64,000 nt of DNA from an uncultured Halomonas sp. GTDB taxonomy: Bacteria > Pseudomonadota > Gammaproteobacteria > Pseudomonadales > Halomonadaceae. This document shows, one piece after another, positions 1 through 8,712 of the stretch (within the stretch, counting starts at the first letter, position 1; each line of letters opens with the position of its first letter). The notes beneath the pieces are model-generated. The model saw only the letters and a list, made by a program, of their open reading frames with translations, made no database searches and had not been told where the DNA came from. The position numbers and the translations under genes were made by a program. The stretch spans positions 124,001-188,000 of the forward strand of contig NZ_CANMTQ010000003.1 in NCBI RefSeq assembly GCF_947500835.1, given 5' to 3'.

Positions 1-1034
1 AGCGCCAGCACCAGCAGTGGAATCGTCGGCAATACGTAGACGCCGCGCTTGCCCGGTGACAGGGAGAAGAACACCAGGATTAGGATCACTCCACTCAGCG
101 GCAACAGCAGACGTGCATCGCCACGCCGGGCCCGGCGCCACCAGGCGGGTATCGCCCAGGGCAGCGTCAGTACTAGGGGCATCCAGGCCCAGGGCATCAC
201 CTGCACGAGGTAGTAATACCAGGGTTTGAGATGCGTCCAGGCGTTGGCATAGCGCTCGCCGGTCTGCTTGAACAGGATATTGTCGCGGTACGCGGCGAGA
301 TTCGGATCATCACCGAAGGTGGCGATAAGGATCATCGGCAACGCCCATAGGGCGACCACGGTGAGCAGCACCGCCAAGCCCGAGCCCAGATCCTTCCAGG
401 TGATTTTTGTGGCTTGGCCGCGCCAGGCAAACCACAGCCAGGCAAGCAGCAATAGCAGGGGTAGAAAGCCCACGCCCTTAGTGATGATACCCAGCCCCAT
501 CGCGCCAAAGCCGATAAACCACCACTTCTTTGCCGGGCCGAGCAGGGCATGGCGCAGCAGCCCGTAAGCCCCCAGGGTGGTGAAGAAGGTCAGCAGCATG
601 TCGATTTGTGCGGCCTTGGCCTGAACCACGAACTGCAGGGTCGTCAGCAGGGCTAGACCGCTGAGCAGGGCAATACGCTGACCGTGCAGGCGGCGGGTCA
701 AGTCCACCACCAGGGCCAGGGTGCCTAGCGCGGCAAACAGTGAGGGCAGCAGAAAACCCAGGCGCACGGAGCCTGTCATGGCAATCGACAGCGCCGAGGC
801 CCACATGAACAGCGGCGGTTTATCCGGGTAGGGCTCGCCGCCCCGGTGAGGAAACCAGAACTGGCCGGTCTTGAGCATTTCCAGGGCAGTCAAGGCAAAG
901 CGCGGCTCATCCGCGGGCCAGGGGTCGCGCAGGCCAATCCCTGAGCCAAGCAGCACCAGCGCGAACAGCATGAGGCCAAGCCAGGCCCAGCGGTAGGAAT
1001 GATTCAAACGATGTAGATAGACTGGACGCTGCAT
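1..1034 (-). CDS. ArnT-like GT-C glycosyltransferase (partial, C-terminus beyond window)
   Basis: The reading frame opens at an ATG at 1034 and stays open to base 1, so about 344 N-terminal residues are visible and the C-terminus lies outside the window. The protein starts with a hydrophobic segment (about residues 16-35) followed by RDPWPADEPRFA with D42 and E43, the acidic pair typical of the first periplasmic loop in ArnT/PMT-family GT-C enzymes, and then PDKPPLFMW. Such enzymes move a sugar from undecaprenyl phosphate to lipid A or another envelope acceptor in the periplasm. It is the last visible gene of the leftward operon that begins with the epimerase at 3200. Acceptor and sugar cannot be read from the sequence; galacturonate is the inference from the operon's epimerase. 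Confidence 0.82.
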   Translation of the reverse strand, partial: MQRPVYLHRLNHSYRWAWLGLMLFALVLLGSGIGLRDPWPADEPRFALTALEMLKTGQFWFPHRGGEPYPDKPPLFMWASALSIAMTGSVRLGFLLPSLFAALGTLALVVDLTRRLHGQRIALLSGLALLTTLQFVVQAKAAQIDMLLTFFTTLGAYGLLRHALLGPAKKWWFIGFGAMGLGIITKGVGFLPLLLLLAWLWFAWRGQATKITWKDLGSGLAVLLTVVALWALPMILIATFGDDPNLAAYRDNILFKQTGERYANAWTHLKPWYYYLVQVMPWAWMPLVLTLPWAIPAWWRRARRGDARLLLPLSGVILILVFFSLSPGKRGVYVLPTIPLLVLA

Positions 1035-1051
1035 GACGGGAGGAATTCCGT

Positions 1052-1354
1052 TCAGGAGGAGGGGGGCGAGACTTTTTTCTTGTTGCGTACTTCGCGACTT
1101 TCGCGCCGGATCAGTATTAGATTGCGCGCATAGATGAATAGCCCCGCCCCTTGGCCGGCGATGAACACCGGATCGCGACGGTAGAGGGCGTAGGCCAGTA
1201 GCGTGGCGCCGCCGCCAATGCTGAGAAACCAGAAGGCCTTGGGTACGATGCTGCGCTGGGCGCGTTCACTGGCCAGCCATTGCACGATAAAGCGTCCGGA
1301 AAAGAGTGCCTGTCCCAAAAAGCCGATGCTCAGCCAGAGCCATTCGATGCTCAT
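1052..1354 (-). CDS. Small LAB_N-domain membrane protein (lipid A biosynthesis N-terminal domain)
   Basis: A 100-residue protein starting MSIEWLWLSIGFLGQALF. It is almost entirely hydrophobic, with about three membrane segments, and has the LAB_N family pattern GQxLFSGRFIVQWLASER followed by PKAFWFLSIGG. The frame can be extended upstream, but the ATG at 1354 overlaps the stop of the glycosyltransferase gene (ATGA, 4 bp), which marks the natural translationally coupled start. LAB_N proteins are small membrane partners found beside GT2 polyprenyl-phosphate sugar transferases. Here it sits between the GT2 enzyme and the ArnT-like enzyme. An anchoring or flipping role is inferred, not shown. Confidence 0.85.
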   Translation of the reverse strand: MSIEWLWLSIGFLGQALFSGRFIVQWLASERAQRSIVPKAFWFLSIGGGATLLAYALYRRDPVFIAGQGAGLFIYARNLILIRRESREVRNKKKVSPPSS

Positions 1355-2154
1355 GGCGTTTCCTCTGAAGGCGACACCGCGGGAGTCGGCGCTCCGGCTA
1401 TGCTCTGTTCGGGCATGGGGTGCACACCGTTTTCGAGAGAAGCGGGCAAGCGGCTGCGCCGGCGAAGCCACATGACCCCGACGATGTCCACCAGCCCCAC
1501 CCATAGACGATTGTTCAATCCGTAGTGAGAGGCGCCGGTGCCCCGAGGGCGGTGGTTGACCGGCACCGAGACACACTGGCCGCCCTGGGCCAGAATCAGC
1601 GCCGGGATGAAGCGATGCATGTGATCGAAATAAGGCAGCTTCAGGAAGACATCCCGGCGCATGACCTTGAGGCCGCAGCCGGTATCCGGCGTATCGTCCT
1701 TGAGCAAAGCCGAGCGCACGCGATTGGCAACCCGGGACGATAGCCGGGTGAGCCGATTGTCCCGCCGTTGCACCCGATGGCCATTGACCAACGCGATGCC
1801 TTCTTGGCGTGTCTTGTCATAAAGGCGTGGAAGATCGGCGGGATCGTTCTGACCGTCGCCGTCCAGGGTAGCCAGCCAAGTGCCGCGAGCTGCCCAGGCG
1901 GCCTGCCAGATCGAGGTGCTCTGACCGGCACTGCGCTCATGGCGCAGCGGTCGCAGGCGCGCATCCTTGGCGGCACGCTGGTTCAGTAGCGCCCAGGTCG
2001 TATCCGTGGAGCCATCATCGACCACCAGAATCTCGTATTCTTCATCAGCGAGGGCGGTGGCTATCTCATCCAGTAGCTGAGGAAGATTTCCCGCTTCGTC
2101 CTTGGCGGGGATGATGATCGAGAGCAACGGCTGAGGCATGGGGGAGCGTTCCAT
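1351..2154 (-). CDS. GT2 glycosyltransferase, polyprenyl-phosphate sugar transferase type (ArnC/RgtE/DPM1-like)
   Basis: From the ATG at 2154 the protein has 267 residues; an in-frame ATG at 2139 is equally possible and neither has a clear Shine-Dalgarno sequence. The GT-A nucleotide-binding core is plain: LSIIIPAKDEAGN, then VVDDGST (D46-D47) and DGDGQNDP (D98/D100). Enzymes of this type put a sugar from a UDP or GDP donor onto polyprenyl phosphate at the inner face of the membrane. The C-terminus has one hydrophobic stretch, fewer than the two helices of ArnC, so it may rely on the LAB_N partner encoded next. With the UDP-glucuronate epimerase upstream, the likely product is polyprenyl-phosphate galacturonate (inference). 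Confidence 0.85.
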   Translation of the reverse strand: MERSPMPQPLLSIIIPAKDEAGNLPQLLDEIATALADEEYEILVVDDGSTDTTWALLNQRAAKDARLRPLRHERSAGQSTSIWQAAWAARGTWLATLDGDGQNDPADLPRLYDKTRQEGIALVNGHRVQRRDNRLTRLSSRVANRVRSALLKDDTPDTGCGLKVMRRDVFLKLPYFDHMHRFIPALILAQGGQCVSVPVNHRPRGTGASHYGLNNRLWVGLVDIVGVMWLRRRSRLPASLENGVHPMPEQSIAGAPTPAVSPSEETP

Positions 2155-2177
2155 GGGATAGTAGAACAAAAGCGTGT

Positions 2178-3200
2178 TTAGCCAAGTCCGCCGGAAACAG
2201 ACCCGATGTTCAGGAGTGGCTCGTCGTAATAGCGACGATACCAGTCGACGAAGTGTCGCACTCCCTCGCTCACCTCGGTACGGGGCCGGAAGCCTGTGGC
2301 GGCGAACAGAGGCTCAACGTCCGCCCAGGTGTCCTCCATATCGCCGGGCTGCATGGGCAGGTAATCGCAGAGAGCCTCGATGTCGGTTACCTTTTCAAGG
2401 GTGCGCACCAGCGTCATCAGGCTGATTGGGCTGCCGTGGCCGATATTGTAGAGCTGATAGGGGGGCGTATTATTTTGCGTCCCCCGCTGCGGCGCGAGGT
2501 TCATGACGCGCGCGATGCTTTCTATGATGTCATCGATATAGGTGAAATCTCGAGTCATGTTGCCGTGGTTGTAAAGCTTGATGGGTCTGCCCTCAAGGAT
2601 GTTCCGGGTGAACTTGAACAGGGCCATGTCCGGACGTCCCCAAGGGCCATAGACGGTGAAGAAGCGCAGCCCTGTGGTGGGCAAGTCATAAAGATGGGAG
2701 TAAGAATGGGCCATCAGCTCGTTGGACTTCTTGGTGGCGGCATACAGGCTGACAGGTTGATCGACGCTATCTTCAACCGAGAAAGGTACCTTGGCATTGC
2801 GGCCATAAACCGAACTGGATGAGGCATAAACCAGATGGTCGACCTGTTGTCGACGGCAGCCCTCCAGTACATTCAGATGGCCGATCAGATTGGACTGGCC
2901 ATAGACATGGGGATGATCCAAGGAGTACCGCACCCCGGCCTGGGCCGCCAAATGCACCACGCAATCGAAGTGCGTGCCGGCGAATAGGCGCTGCATGCCC
3001 TCGGCATCGGTGAGATCCAGACGCTGGAAACGCACGTTGGCGAAGCCCGACAGGTCGTTCAATCGCGCCTGCTTGATGGCGGCATCGTAGTACTCGTTGA
3101 GATTGTCGATCCCCAGGATCTCGTAACTCTTGTCTTCGGCAAGTCGGCGCGCCAAGGCATGACCGATGAACCCGGCCATGCCGGTGATAAGAACCTTCAT
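2178..3200 (-). CDS. NAD-dependent epimerase, UDP-glucuronate 4-epimerase type
   Basis: A 340-residue short-chain dehydrogenase/epimerase. The Rossmann motif GMAGFIG is at residues 7-13 and the catalytic YxxxK is Y153/K157 (SLYAATKKSNE), preceded by YASSSSVYG. The stretches HLAAQAGVRYSL and LRFFTVYGPWGRPDMA are the signature of the UDP-glucuronate 4-epimerase (LspL/LpsL) branch, which interconverts UDP-GlcA and UDP-GalA in the cytoplasm. The ATG at 3200 has GGGAG six bases upstream. It is the first gene of the leftward operon and lies just behind a PmrA box. The enzyme type is well supported; that its product feeds lipid A modification comes from context. Confidence 0.9.
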   Translation of the reverse strand: MKVLITGMAGFIGHALARRLAEDKSYEILGIDNLNEYYDAAIKQARLNDLSGFANVRFQRLDLTDAEGMQRLFAGTHFDCVVHLAAQAGVRYSLDHPHVYGQSNLIGHLNVLEGCRRQQVDHLVYASSSSVYGRNAKVPFSVEDSVDQPVSLYAATKKSNELMAHSYSHLYDLPTTGLRFFTVYGPWGRPDMALFKFTRNILEGRPIKLYNHGNMTRDFTYIDDIIESIARVMNLAPQRGTQNNTPPYQLYNIGHGSPISLMTLVRTLEKVTDIEALCDYLPMQPGDMEDTWADVEPLFAATGFRPRTEVSEGVRHFVDWYRRYYDEPLLNIGSVSGGLG

Positions 3201-3222
3201 GCGTTACTCCCGCGGATAGGCT

Positions 3223-3260
3223 CGTATAGCTTGCACCGACAGTCTTAAGAGATTCTTAAG
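3223..3260 (-). promoter_or_regulatory. PmrA box and predicted promoter of the epimerase operon
   Basis: CTTAAG at 3244-3249 and CTTAAG at 3255-3260 are separated by exactly five bases, a perfect match to the known PmrA box (YTTAAK-N5-YTTAAK). Read on the minus strand, the box is followed after 15 bases by TATACG (3228-3223), a reasonable -10, so the box would cover the -35 as in known PmrA-activated promoters. The predicted transcript starts near 3216. The site lies between the divergent epimerase operon and the response regulator gene and could serve both. Confidence 0.75.
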
Positions 3261-3375
3261 GATCCTGTCGTTACACTTCGCTTTCCAAGACCTGCCGTTT
3301 GCATTTATTGGGTTGTCCAAGAAAAGCATAGAGCCTATGGGGCAAGGATGCCCTGCGAGTCGATGAGGATTTTGC

Positions 3376-4038
3376 ATGCGCATACTACTGGTAGAAGATG
3401 ATCCCCTATTGGGGGACGGTATCAAGATCGCCCTGGAGCGCGAGAGCTATGTGGTGGACTGGTTTATGCGAGGAAGCGAGGCGGTCAGTGCCATCGGTAC
3501 CGAGGCATTCTCGGTGATGATCCTCGATCTGGGATTACCCGATATGGATGGCATGCAGGTATTGAATCGCATTAGGCAGGGTTCGTCCTTGCCGATACTG
3601 ATCCTGACGGCCCGGGACGCGGTAGAGGAGCGCATTCGTGGATTGGATGCCGGGGCCGACGACTATGTGCTCAAGCCCTTCGATCTGCAAGAATTGCTGG
3701 CGCGCCTGCGGGTGGTCACGCGCCGCGCCGAGGGGCGAGCCTCACAGGTGTTGACCCTGGGCGAGCTGTGCATCGACGAGGCCCGTCACTGGGTGAGTTG
3801 GCAGGGCCTCGAGATCAAGTTGAGTCGGCGGGAGTATGCACTACTGCTTGAGTTGGCTCGGCATCCGGATAGGGTGCTCTCACGGCCACGCCTGGAAAGC
3901 CTGCTCTACGGTTGGGGCGAGGAGGTGGAATCCAATGCGGTGGAAGTGCATGTGCATCATTTGCGTAAGAAACTCGATAAGGCATTGATCGTCACCGTGC
4001 GGGGCATCGGCTACCGACTGGACAGTCAAGCCGCATGA
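3376..4038 (+). CDS. pmrA: OmpR-family response regulator, PmrA/QseB type
   Basis: A 220-residue regulator. The receiver domain has the acidic pocket VEDD (residues 7-9), phospho-acceptor D51 in MILDLGLPDMDG, the T of ILTARD and K in VLKPF. A winged-helix domain follows (SRREYALLLELARHPDRVLSR ... VEVHVHHLRKKL ... VRGIGYRL). This is the PmrA/QseB/TctD branch. The ATG has GAGG nine bases upstream. Its stop overlaps the kinase start by four bases (ATGA), so both are translated together. The exact PmrA box 116 bp upstream supports calling it PmrA rather than QseB, but the two branches are close and only the target site decides. Confidence 0.85.
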   Translation: MRILLVEDDPLLGDGIKIALERESYVVDWFMRGSEAVSAIGTEAFSVMILDLGLPDMDGMQVLNRIRQGSSLPILILTARDAVEERIRGLDAGADDYVLKPFDLQELLARLRVVTRRAEGRASQVLTLGELCIDEARHWVSWQGLEIKLSRREYALLLELARHPDRVLSRPRLESLLYGWGEEVESNAVEVHVHHLRKKLDKALIVTVRGIGYRLDSQAA

Positions 4039-5432
4039 AATCCATTCGTCGCTATCTTGCCCGGACCCTGGCGCTGGTGCTGGCGATGACGGCGCTTGTG
4101 ACGGTCACGGCGGCCTATCTGATCACCGATCATGAATTGGAGGAGATTCTCGATGCTCAGTTGAGCCTGCAAGGGCGCATCGTCGCCGGACTGATTTCTC
4201 CCGCCACCACCCGCGACGAGTATCGCCGCATCGCTCAGCGGCTCGCCTTGCCGGATCATGAAGCCCGAACGTACGTGAAGGGCGAGATCGAGCCCCGTTC
4301 TCCGAGAGCCTCTAACGTGCCCCTCTATCATGAGGAAGAGCGTATGCTGTCGATCGGCTTCTGGAATGCCGATGGCTCGCCTCGTCTGCTGGGCGCCAGG
4401 TGGAACGAGAGCGATCCTTTCCCGGGACCTAAAGCCGAAGGTTATCGCTGGGTCGAGTATGCCGGCGATCGCTGGCGAGTGTTCAGCCTGTTCGATAAGG
4501 CCAGTGCCACCTGGATCGGCGTGGGGGTGCGGGCTGACTTCCTCGAGGAGATCGTTCAGCGCGTGGCTCTCAACAACCTATGGCCGGTGTTGCTCCTGTT
4601 GCCGCTGTTGCTGTGGTTGATGACCCGCATCATCCGCCGAGGTTTGACCCCCATTGCACTGCTGTCCCGCCAAGTCCAGGGGCGTGATGGTCAGGATCTG
4701 ACACCGATCAATCTCGATGCGCCCCAGGAGCTTGATGGGCTGCAGCGCTCGCTAAACGATTTTATTGAGCGATTGGGCAAGACGCTGGAGCGCGAGCGGC
4801 GCTTTACCGCAGACGCGGCCCACGAATTGCGCACGCCTCTAGCGGCGCTCAAGATCCATCTCGAAAACGCTCAGGCTGGCGAAGCAGACTCGCTACAAAA
4901 AGCTGCCATTGGCGTGAAACGACTTCAACGAGTGGTGGAGCAGCTATTGGTGTTGGCAAGACTTGACCGTGCCTCAAGCAACCAGGCCCGATTGATTGAT
5001 ATTTATCCTATCGTTGCTGAGCTCACTGCCGATCTCTGGCCCTTAGCGCACGCGCGTGGGCAGGAGCTCTCATTGACGGGGCTGACACAGCTGGCGGTAG
5101 GTGCTGATCCGGTGGAAGTCGGTATTCTACTGCGCAATCTGCTGGACAATGCGCTGCGCTATACCCCTGAAGGGGGGCATGTCGAGGTCGGGCTTTATCA
5201 GCAGCAAGGCACGCCGCAAGTCATTGTGCGTGACACCGGCCCGGGAATTCCCGAGGAGCTACTCGACACAGTCGTCGAGCGCTTCCGGCGGGCCTCGGAT
5301 CAGCGCACTACCGGGAGTGGGCTCGGGTTGTCCATTGTCGTGGAGCTAGCTAAACAGCAACAGGCTGAGTTGCGATTGAGTAACCGTCAGCCTTGTGGCC
5401 TTGAGGCGCGAGTTGTCTGGCCGGCGTCATAG
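4035..5432 (+). CDS. pmrB: Sensor histidine kinase, PmrB/QseC type
   Basis: A 465-residue inner-membrane kinase. TM1 is at about 10-29, a periplasmic sensor of about 150 residues follows, and TM2 is at about 180-198 (NNLWPVLLLLPLLLWLM), then a HAMP-like linker. The HisKA box is FTADAAHELRTPLAALK with H263 as the phosphorylated residue. The ATPase domain shows the N box LLRNLLDNALRYTP, G1 DTGPGIP and G2 GSGLGLSIV. It overlaps the response regulator gene by 4 bp. The periplasmic part has several acidic clusters, but I cannot see the ExxE iron-binding motif of Salmonella PmrB with certainty, so the signal is unknown. Confidence 0.85.
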   Translation: MKSIRRYLARTLALVLAMTALVTVTAAYLITDHELEEILDAQLSLQGRIVAGLISPATTRDEYRRIAQRLALPDHEARTYVKGEIEPRSPRASNVPLYHEEERMLSIGFWNADGSPRLLGARWNESDPFPGPKAEGYRWVEYAGDRWRVFSLFDKASATWIGVGVRADFLEEIVQRVALNNLWPVLLLLPLLLWLMTRIIRRGLTPIALLSRQVQGRDGQDLTPINLDAPQELDGLQRSLNDFIERLGKTLERERRFTADAAHELRTPLAALKIHLENAQAGEADSLQKAAIGVKRLQRVVEQLLVLARLDRASSNQARLIDIYPIVAELTADLWPLAHARGQELSLTGLTQLAVGADPVEVGILLRNLLDNALRYTPEGGHVEVGLYQQQGTPQVIVRDTGPGIPEELLDTVVERFRRASDQRTTGSGLGLSIVVELAKQQQAELRLSNRQPCGLEARVVWPAS

Positions 5433-5504
5433 CAGCGCTCAATATCGACCGAGTAGTTCGGTTATCGTGGGTACATCGTCCTAGATCGAGCGGTTTGGTA
5501 GCTA

Positions 5505-6620
5505 TTAAACAACCTCATACTCAAGGTTTTTCAGCAACGTGACGGTCTTCTCCAGCACCGTGCCAATTGACATATCGCGTAGGACAAAATTCATTGTGTC
5601 TTCGAGTAGAAACTTGTCGGACTTATGACTTCTTGCCAGAGTAATGGTGGGTTTGTCGAGAGCGATTGCTATATGCATGGGCCCCGAGTCGGGGGTGATA
5701 AGCAGTTTTGCGTGGCTGAGCATGGCGACGAATTGGCGTAACGGTCTAGGTTGGCAAAGGGAACCATGGATACAAGTATCAAGCGTATCTTGCAGAGGCT
5801 TTGCCAGCCTGAATTCTTCGGGACCCAGAAATACGACGTGTTTTATTCCTTCTTCTTCAAGTCGAAGAATCAGTCTCTGCCAAAATGGTAGTGGACAGCG
5901 TTTGTCGAGATGACCACCGACGAAAAGAGCGATAAAGGATTCGAGGCTTTTCGAATCCTCCAGGATCATGCCAAGAGATTGCAGCATTTTTTTGGCATCG
6001 GTCTTTTCCGAATCGCTAAGTTTAAGGATAGGTCTAGAGCGACAAGTCGTACCCAGCATACGCGAAAATAGAACGGGAAGATCATAGGCATGGCGACTCT
6101 TGCCCTTAACAGTGATGTCATACCAACTTTTTCCTTTATTAGGCATGCCCATGGAGTATCTCGCGTCAATAGATTTTGCATATAAGAAGCCGGTGAGTGA
6201 ACCACCACCACCCAGCTGTACTACAAGATCGTATTTCTCTTTGCGTAATTGGGCAATTAACAGAAGGGGCTTCCAAGGCATCAGAAGAGAAGATCGCGAT
6301 GATGAAAAAAGCTTGTTGATTGGCAAGTTATCGAACAAAAGTGCAGTATTGTCAGTGACAAGGAAGTCAATGCTTGCGTTAGGATATTTTTGCTGAAATG
6401 CATCAATGGCAGGCGTGCTTATCAAAGCATTGCCTATTCGGAAATTGGGTCTTATGAGTAAGATTTTTTTAATACCCGTTAATTGACTTATATGCGTTTT
6501 GTGGCTACTGGTAAGTAGCTGATGGAGCAAGCTGAAAACGACGTTCTTTAATTGCTTCTCAAGTTGCTGTGCCTTCTTTTTCAAGAAGGTATTGGTTCTT
6601 ATCGTGGTTGCTATGGGCAT
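5505..6620 (-). CDS. Glycosyltransferase family 9 (heptosyltransferase-like)
   Basis: A 371-residue protein with the GT9 fold signs: KKILLIRPNFRIGNALISTPAIDAF near the N-terminus, DLVVQLGGGGSLTGF in the middle, and the donor-binding region with FVGGHLDKRCPLPFW and ITPDSGPMHIAIALDKPTI near residues 310-330. GT9 enzymes add ADP-heptose or related sugars to the LPS core at the cytoplasmic face of the inner membrane. The gene is clearly more AT-rich than the pmrAB block and stands alone between pmrB (convergent) and the mobile remnant, so acquisition by transfer is possible. The exact acceptor is unknown. Confidence 0.8.
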   Translation of the reverse strand: MPIATTIRTNTFLKKKAQQLEKQLKNVVFSLLHQLLTSSHKTHISQLTGIKKILLIRPNFRIGNALISTPAIDAFQQKYPNASIDFLVTDNTALLFDNLPINKLFSSSRSSLLMPWKPLLLIAQLRKEKYDLVVQLGGGGSLTGFLYAKSIDARYSMGMPNKGKSWYDITVKGKSRHAYDLPVLFSRMLGTTCRSRPILKLSDSEKTDAKKMLQSLGMILEDSKSLESFIALFVGGHLDKRCPLPFWQRLILRLEEEGIKHVVFLGPEEFRLAKPLQDTLDTCIHGSLCQPRPLRQFVAMLSHAKLLITPDSGPMHIAIALDKPTITLARSHKSDKFLLEDTMNFVLRDMSIGTVLEKTVTLLKNLEYEVV

Positions 6621-6647
6621 TTTTTATCAGCCGTTAGTCGAGGGTGC

Positions 6648-6782
6648 CTACATGTCAGTTTGAGGTATTAAACTTAAGGCTTGCTTAGCTCGACTATGGT
6701 TGAAAGGCAGGTCGGTGCCGTTGTACATGACGGCGATGCACAAATCCTCGTATTCGAAGGGCCCGATGTTGGTCTCTTTCAT
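6648..6782 (-). CDS. Unrecognised 44-codon reading frame
   Basis: An ATG at 6782 opens a 44-residue frame (begins MKETNIGPFEYEDLC, ends with TAG at 6648). It has a normal amino acid mix, without the Arg/Pro/Ala bias of shadow frames, and lies in AT-rich DNA between the heptosyltransferase and the relaxase gene. Upstream there is only a weak AGAG ribosome site. It could be a small gene of the mobile element, the truncated 5' end of a longer lost gene, or chance. I recognise no family. Confidence 0.3.
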   Translation of the reverse strand: MKETNIGPFEYEDLCIAVMYNGTDLPFNHSRAKQALSLIPQTDM

Positions 6783-6912
6783 CGTTTTTGCTCTGTTAAA
6801 GCTATAACTATTTCTTAAAGAAACTATTTAAATCAGATTTAACGTTCTTACTTCTCTAATTCCATAAATACCTGTGACATCGTCGCCAAACGCTAGCCTC
6901 AGGGACTTGCAC

Positions 6913-8712
6913 ATGCTCCGGCGCTTCTTTTCGCTCTCAGCTGGCACTTCCAAATTGCCTATGGGGTATCAAAGCCCATTATCAGGTAAGGAGCTGCTCG
7001 CTACACCCCGTCGGCAGCAGATGGTCAAGATGCTCTGGGATACCACGTCTCTAACTCAGCAGGTTTTCGACGAATACCTGCTGGCACCGATCCAGCGATA
7101 CGCGGAACTCGTCCAACTACTCCCTGCCTCAGAATCTCATCACCATGCCTACGCCGGTGGCATGTTGGATCACGCACTCGAGACGGCCTGCTATGGGCTC
7201 CGGCTTCGGCAACGCCATCTTCTTCCACCTGGCGCGAAGCCCGAGGATCAGAGTTTAGCCGGAGAGCTTTGGAGCGCGGCAATCATCTACGGAGCCTTGA
7301 TGCATGATGTGGCTAAAGTGCTAATCGACATTGAGATTTATCTTGAGGATGGCAACGAGTGGCGCGTCTGGCACGGAGTAATCCCGAAACCCTATCGCGT
7401 GCGGTATCGCACGGGCCGTGAGTATCATCTCCATAGCGCCGTCAATCCTCTGTTGGGACAACACGTTTTAGGAGCCAAGGTGATGGATTGGCTGATGAGC
7501 CAGCCCAGGCTCTTCGCTCTATTCATGTACACGATTGCTGGTCATACCGAGCGGGGCGGCATCATCGCTGAACTGATTCATCAGGCTGACCGGGCGAGCG
7601 TGGCCAAGGCGTTGGGGGGAGATCCTGTTCAGGCGCTTTCCGCGCCGGCGGAGTCAATACAGCGCAAACTGGCCGAAGGCCTGCGCTATCTGGTGAAGGA
7701 GCAGTTTAAGCTGAATCAGAAGGGCGGCCAAGGCTGGCTGACCGACGAGGGACTCTGGTTGGTTTCGCCGCGCGCCGTCAATGAGCTCAAGACCCATCTT
7801 TATGCACAGGGAATCAAAAGCATTCCGGCCGACTTGAATCGCCTTTATGGCGAGCTCCAGGCTCATGGTCTGATCGAAGAAGTCAGCGAAGGCAAGTCCG
7901 TCTGGAAATGCGAAGTAGTCGACGGCGAGTGGTGCCACGCATTCAACATGATCAAGGTGTCCCCCTCGTTGATCTGGAGGGTAGGAGAGCGCCCAGAAGC
8001 GTTCACTGGGACGCTGACGACTCAGGGAGTCGGTACGGCCGAGCAAGACTCGAAAGCGGAGACAGCGAAAAATAGCCAACCGAAGAAGCTTTCAGAATCC
8101 GAAGTGCCAAAATCCCCTACTGCCTCGCCGCCAACCGAAGCTTCTATCGACGACGACCTCATGGCGCTGTTTCCGGAAGTAGAAGAAGCTGAAAAAAAAG
8201 AGTTAGGAAATTCAGAGCATTGTGAAGAATTGATACCAGAAGAATTAACCAATAAAAAACCATCTATGCTTAATATGGAAGTAGGCCTTCAATCAAAATG
8301 TAATGAGAAAACCAGCCATCTCATTGATTCTGGAGAGCATTTCTGGCAATGGCTGAAAATGGGCCTATCGAATCACTCCATCGTCCTCAATGACACCAAG
8401 GCACCTGTCCATACGGTGAACGGTACCTATTTCTTAGTTAGTCCCGGCATTTTTAAGCGCTTTAGCAACACCGTACTGAACGACGAGGAGCAATGGAAAG
8501 CGGTACAAAAACGCTTCCAGAAACTGGGCGTTCACATCAAAAACCATGGACAGAATATACACAGAGTATCTGTCGAAGGACCAAACAAGACCCGAACGCT
8601 GATGGGGTATCTGATCAAGGATCCGCAAAAGCTGAGTCAGAAGATTCCCCCTGATAACTGGGTATTGACTCTATTGACCACCAAAGGAGAAGGGGAGGAG
8701 TCAGATGTATGA
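6913..8712 (+). CDS. MobH-family relaxase (TraI_2 domain, ICE type)
   Basis: 599 residues from the ATG at 6913, which has AGGGA at a good distance; a GTG at 6874 would add 13 residues. The N-terminal TraI_2 domain has PLSGKELLATPRRQQMV, the histidine cluster HHHAYAGGMLDHALETA and the metal-binding HD pair in ALMHDVAK (about residue 131), then AGHTERGG and LIHQADRASV. A low-complexity linker with many Ser, Lys and Glu residues leads to a C-terminal TraI_2_C-like domain. MobH relaxases nick oriT in integrative conjugative elements. No type IV secretion, coupling protein or pilus gene is nearby, so the element is a remnant or was only mobilisable. The gene overlaps the integrase by 8 bp. Confidence 0.85.
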   Translation: MLRRFFSLSAGTSKLPMGYQSPLSGKELLATPRRQQMVKMLWDTTSLTQQVFDEYLLAPIQRYAELVQLLPASESHHHAYAGGMLDHALETACYGLRLRQRHLLPPGAKPEDQSLAGELWSAAIIYGALMHDVAKVLIDIEIYLEDGNEWRVWHGVIPKPYRVRYRTGREYHLHSAVNPLLGQHVLGAKVMDWLMSQPRLFALFMYTIAGHTERGGIIAELIHQADRASVAKALGGDPVQALSAPAESIQRKLAEGLRYLVKEQFKLNQKGGQGWLTDEGLWLVSPRAVNELKTHLYAQGIKSIPADLNRLYGELQAHGLIEEVSEGKSVWKCEVVDGEWCHAFNMIKVSPSLIWRVGERPEAFTGTLTTQGVGTAEQDSKAETAKNSQPKKLSESEVPKSPTASPPTEASIDDDLMALFPEVEEAEKKELGNSEHCEELIPEELTNKKPSMLNMEVGLQSKCNEKTSHLIDSGEHFWQWLKMGLSNHSIVLNDTKAPVHTVNGTYFLVSPGIFKRFSNTVLNDEEQWKAVQKRFQKLGVHIKNHGQNIHRVSVEGPNKTRTLMGYLIKDPQKLSQKIPPDNWVLTLLTTKGEGEESDV

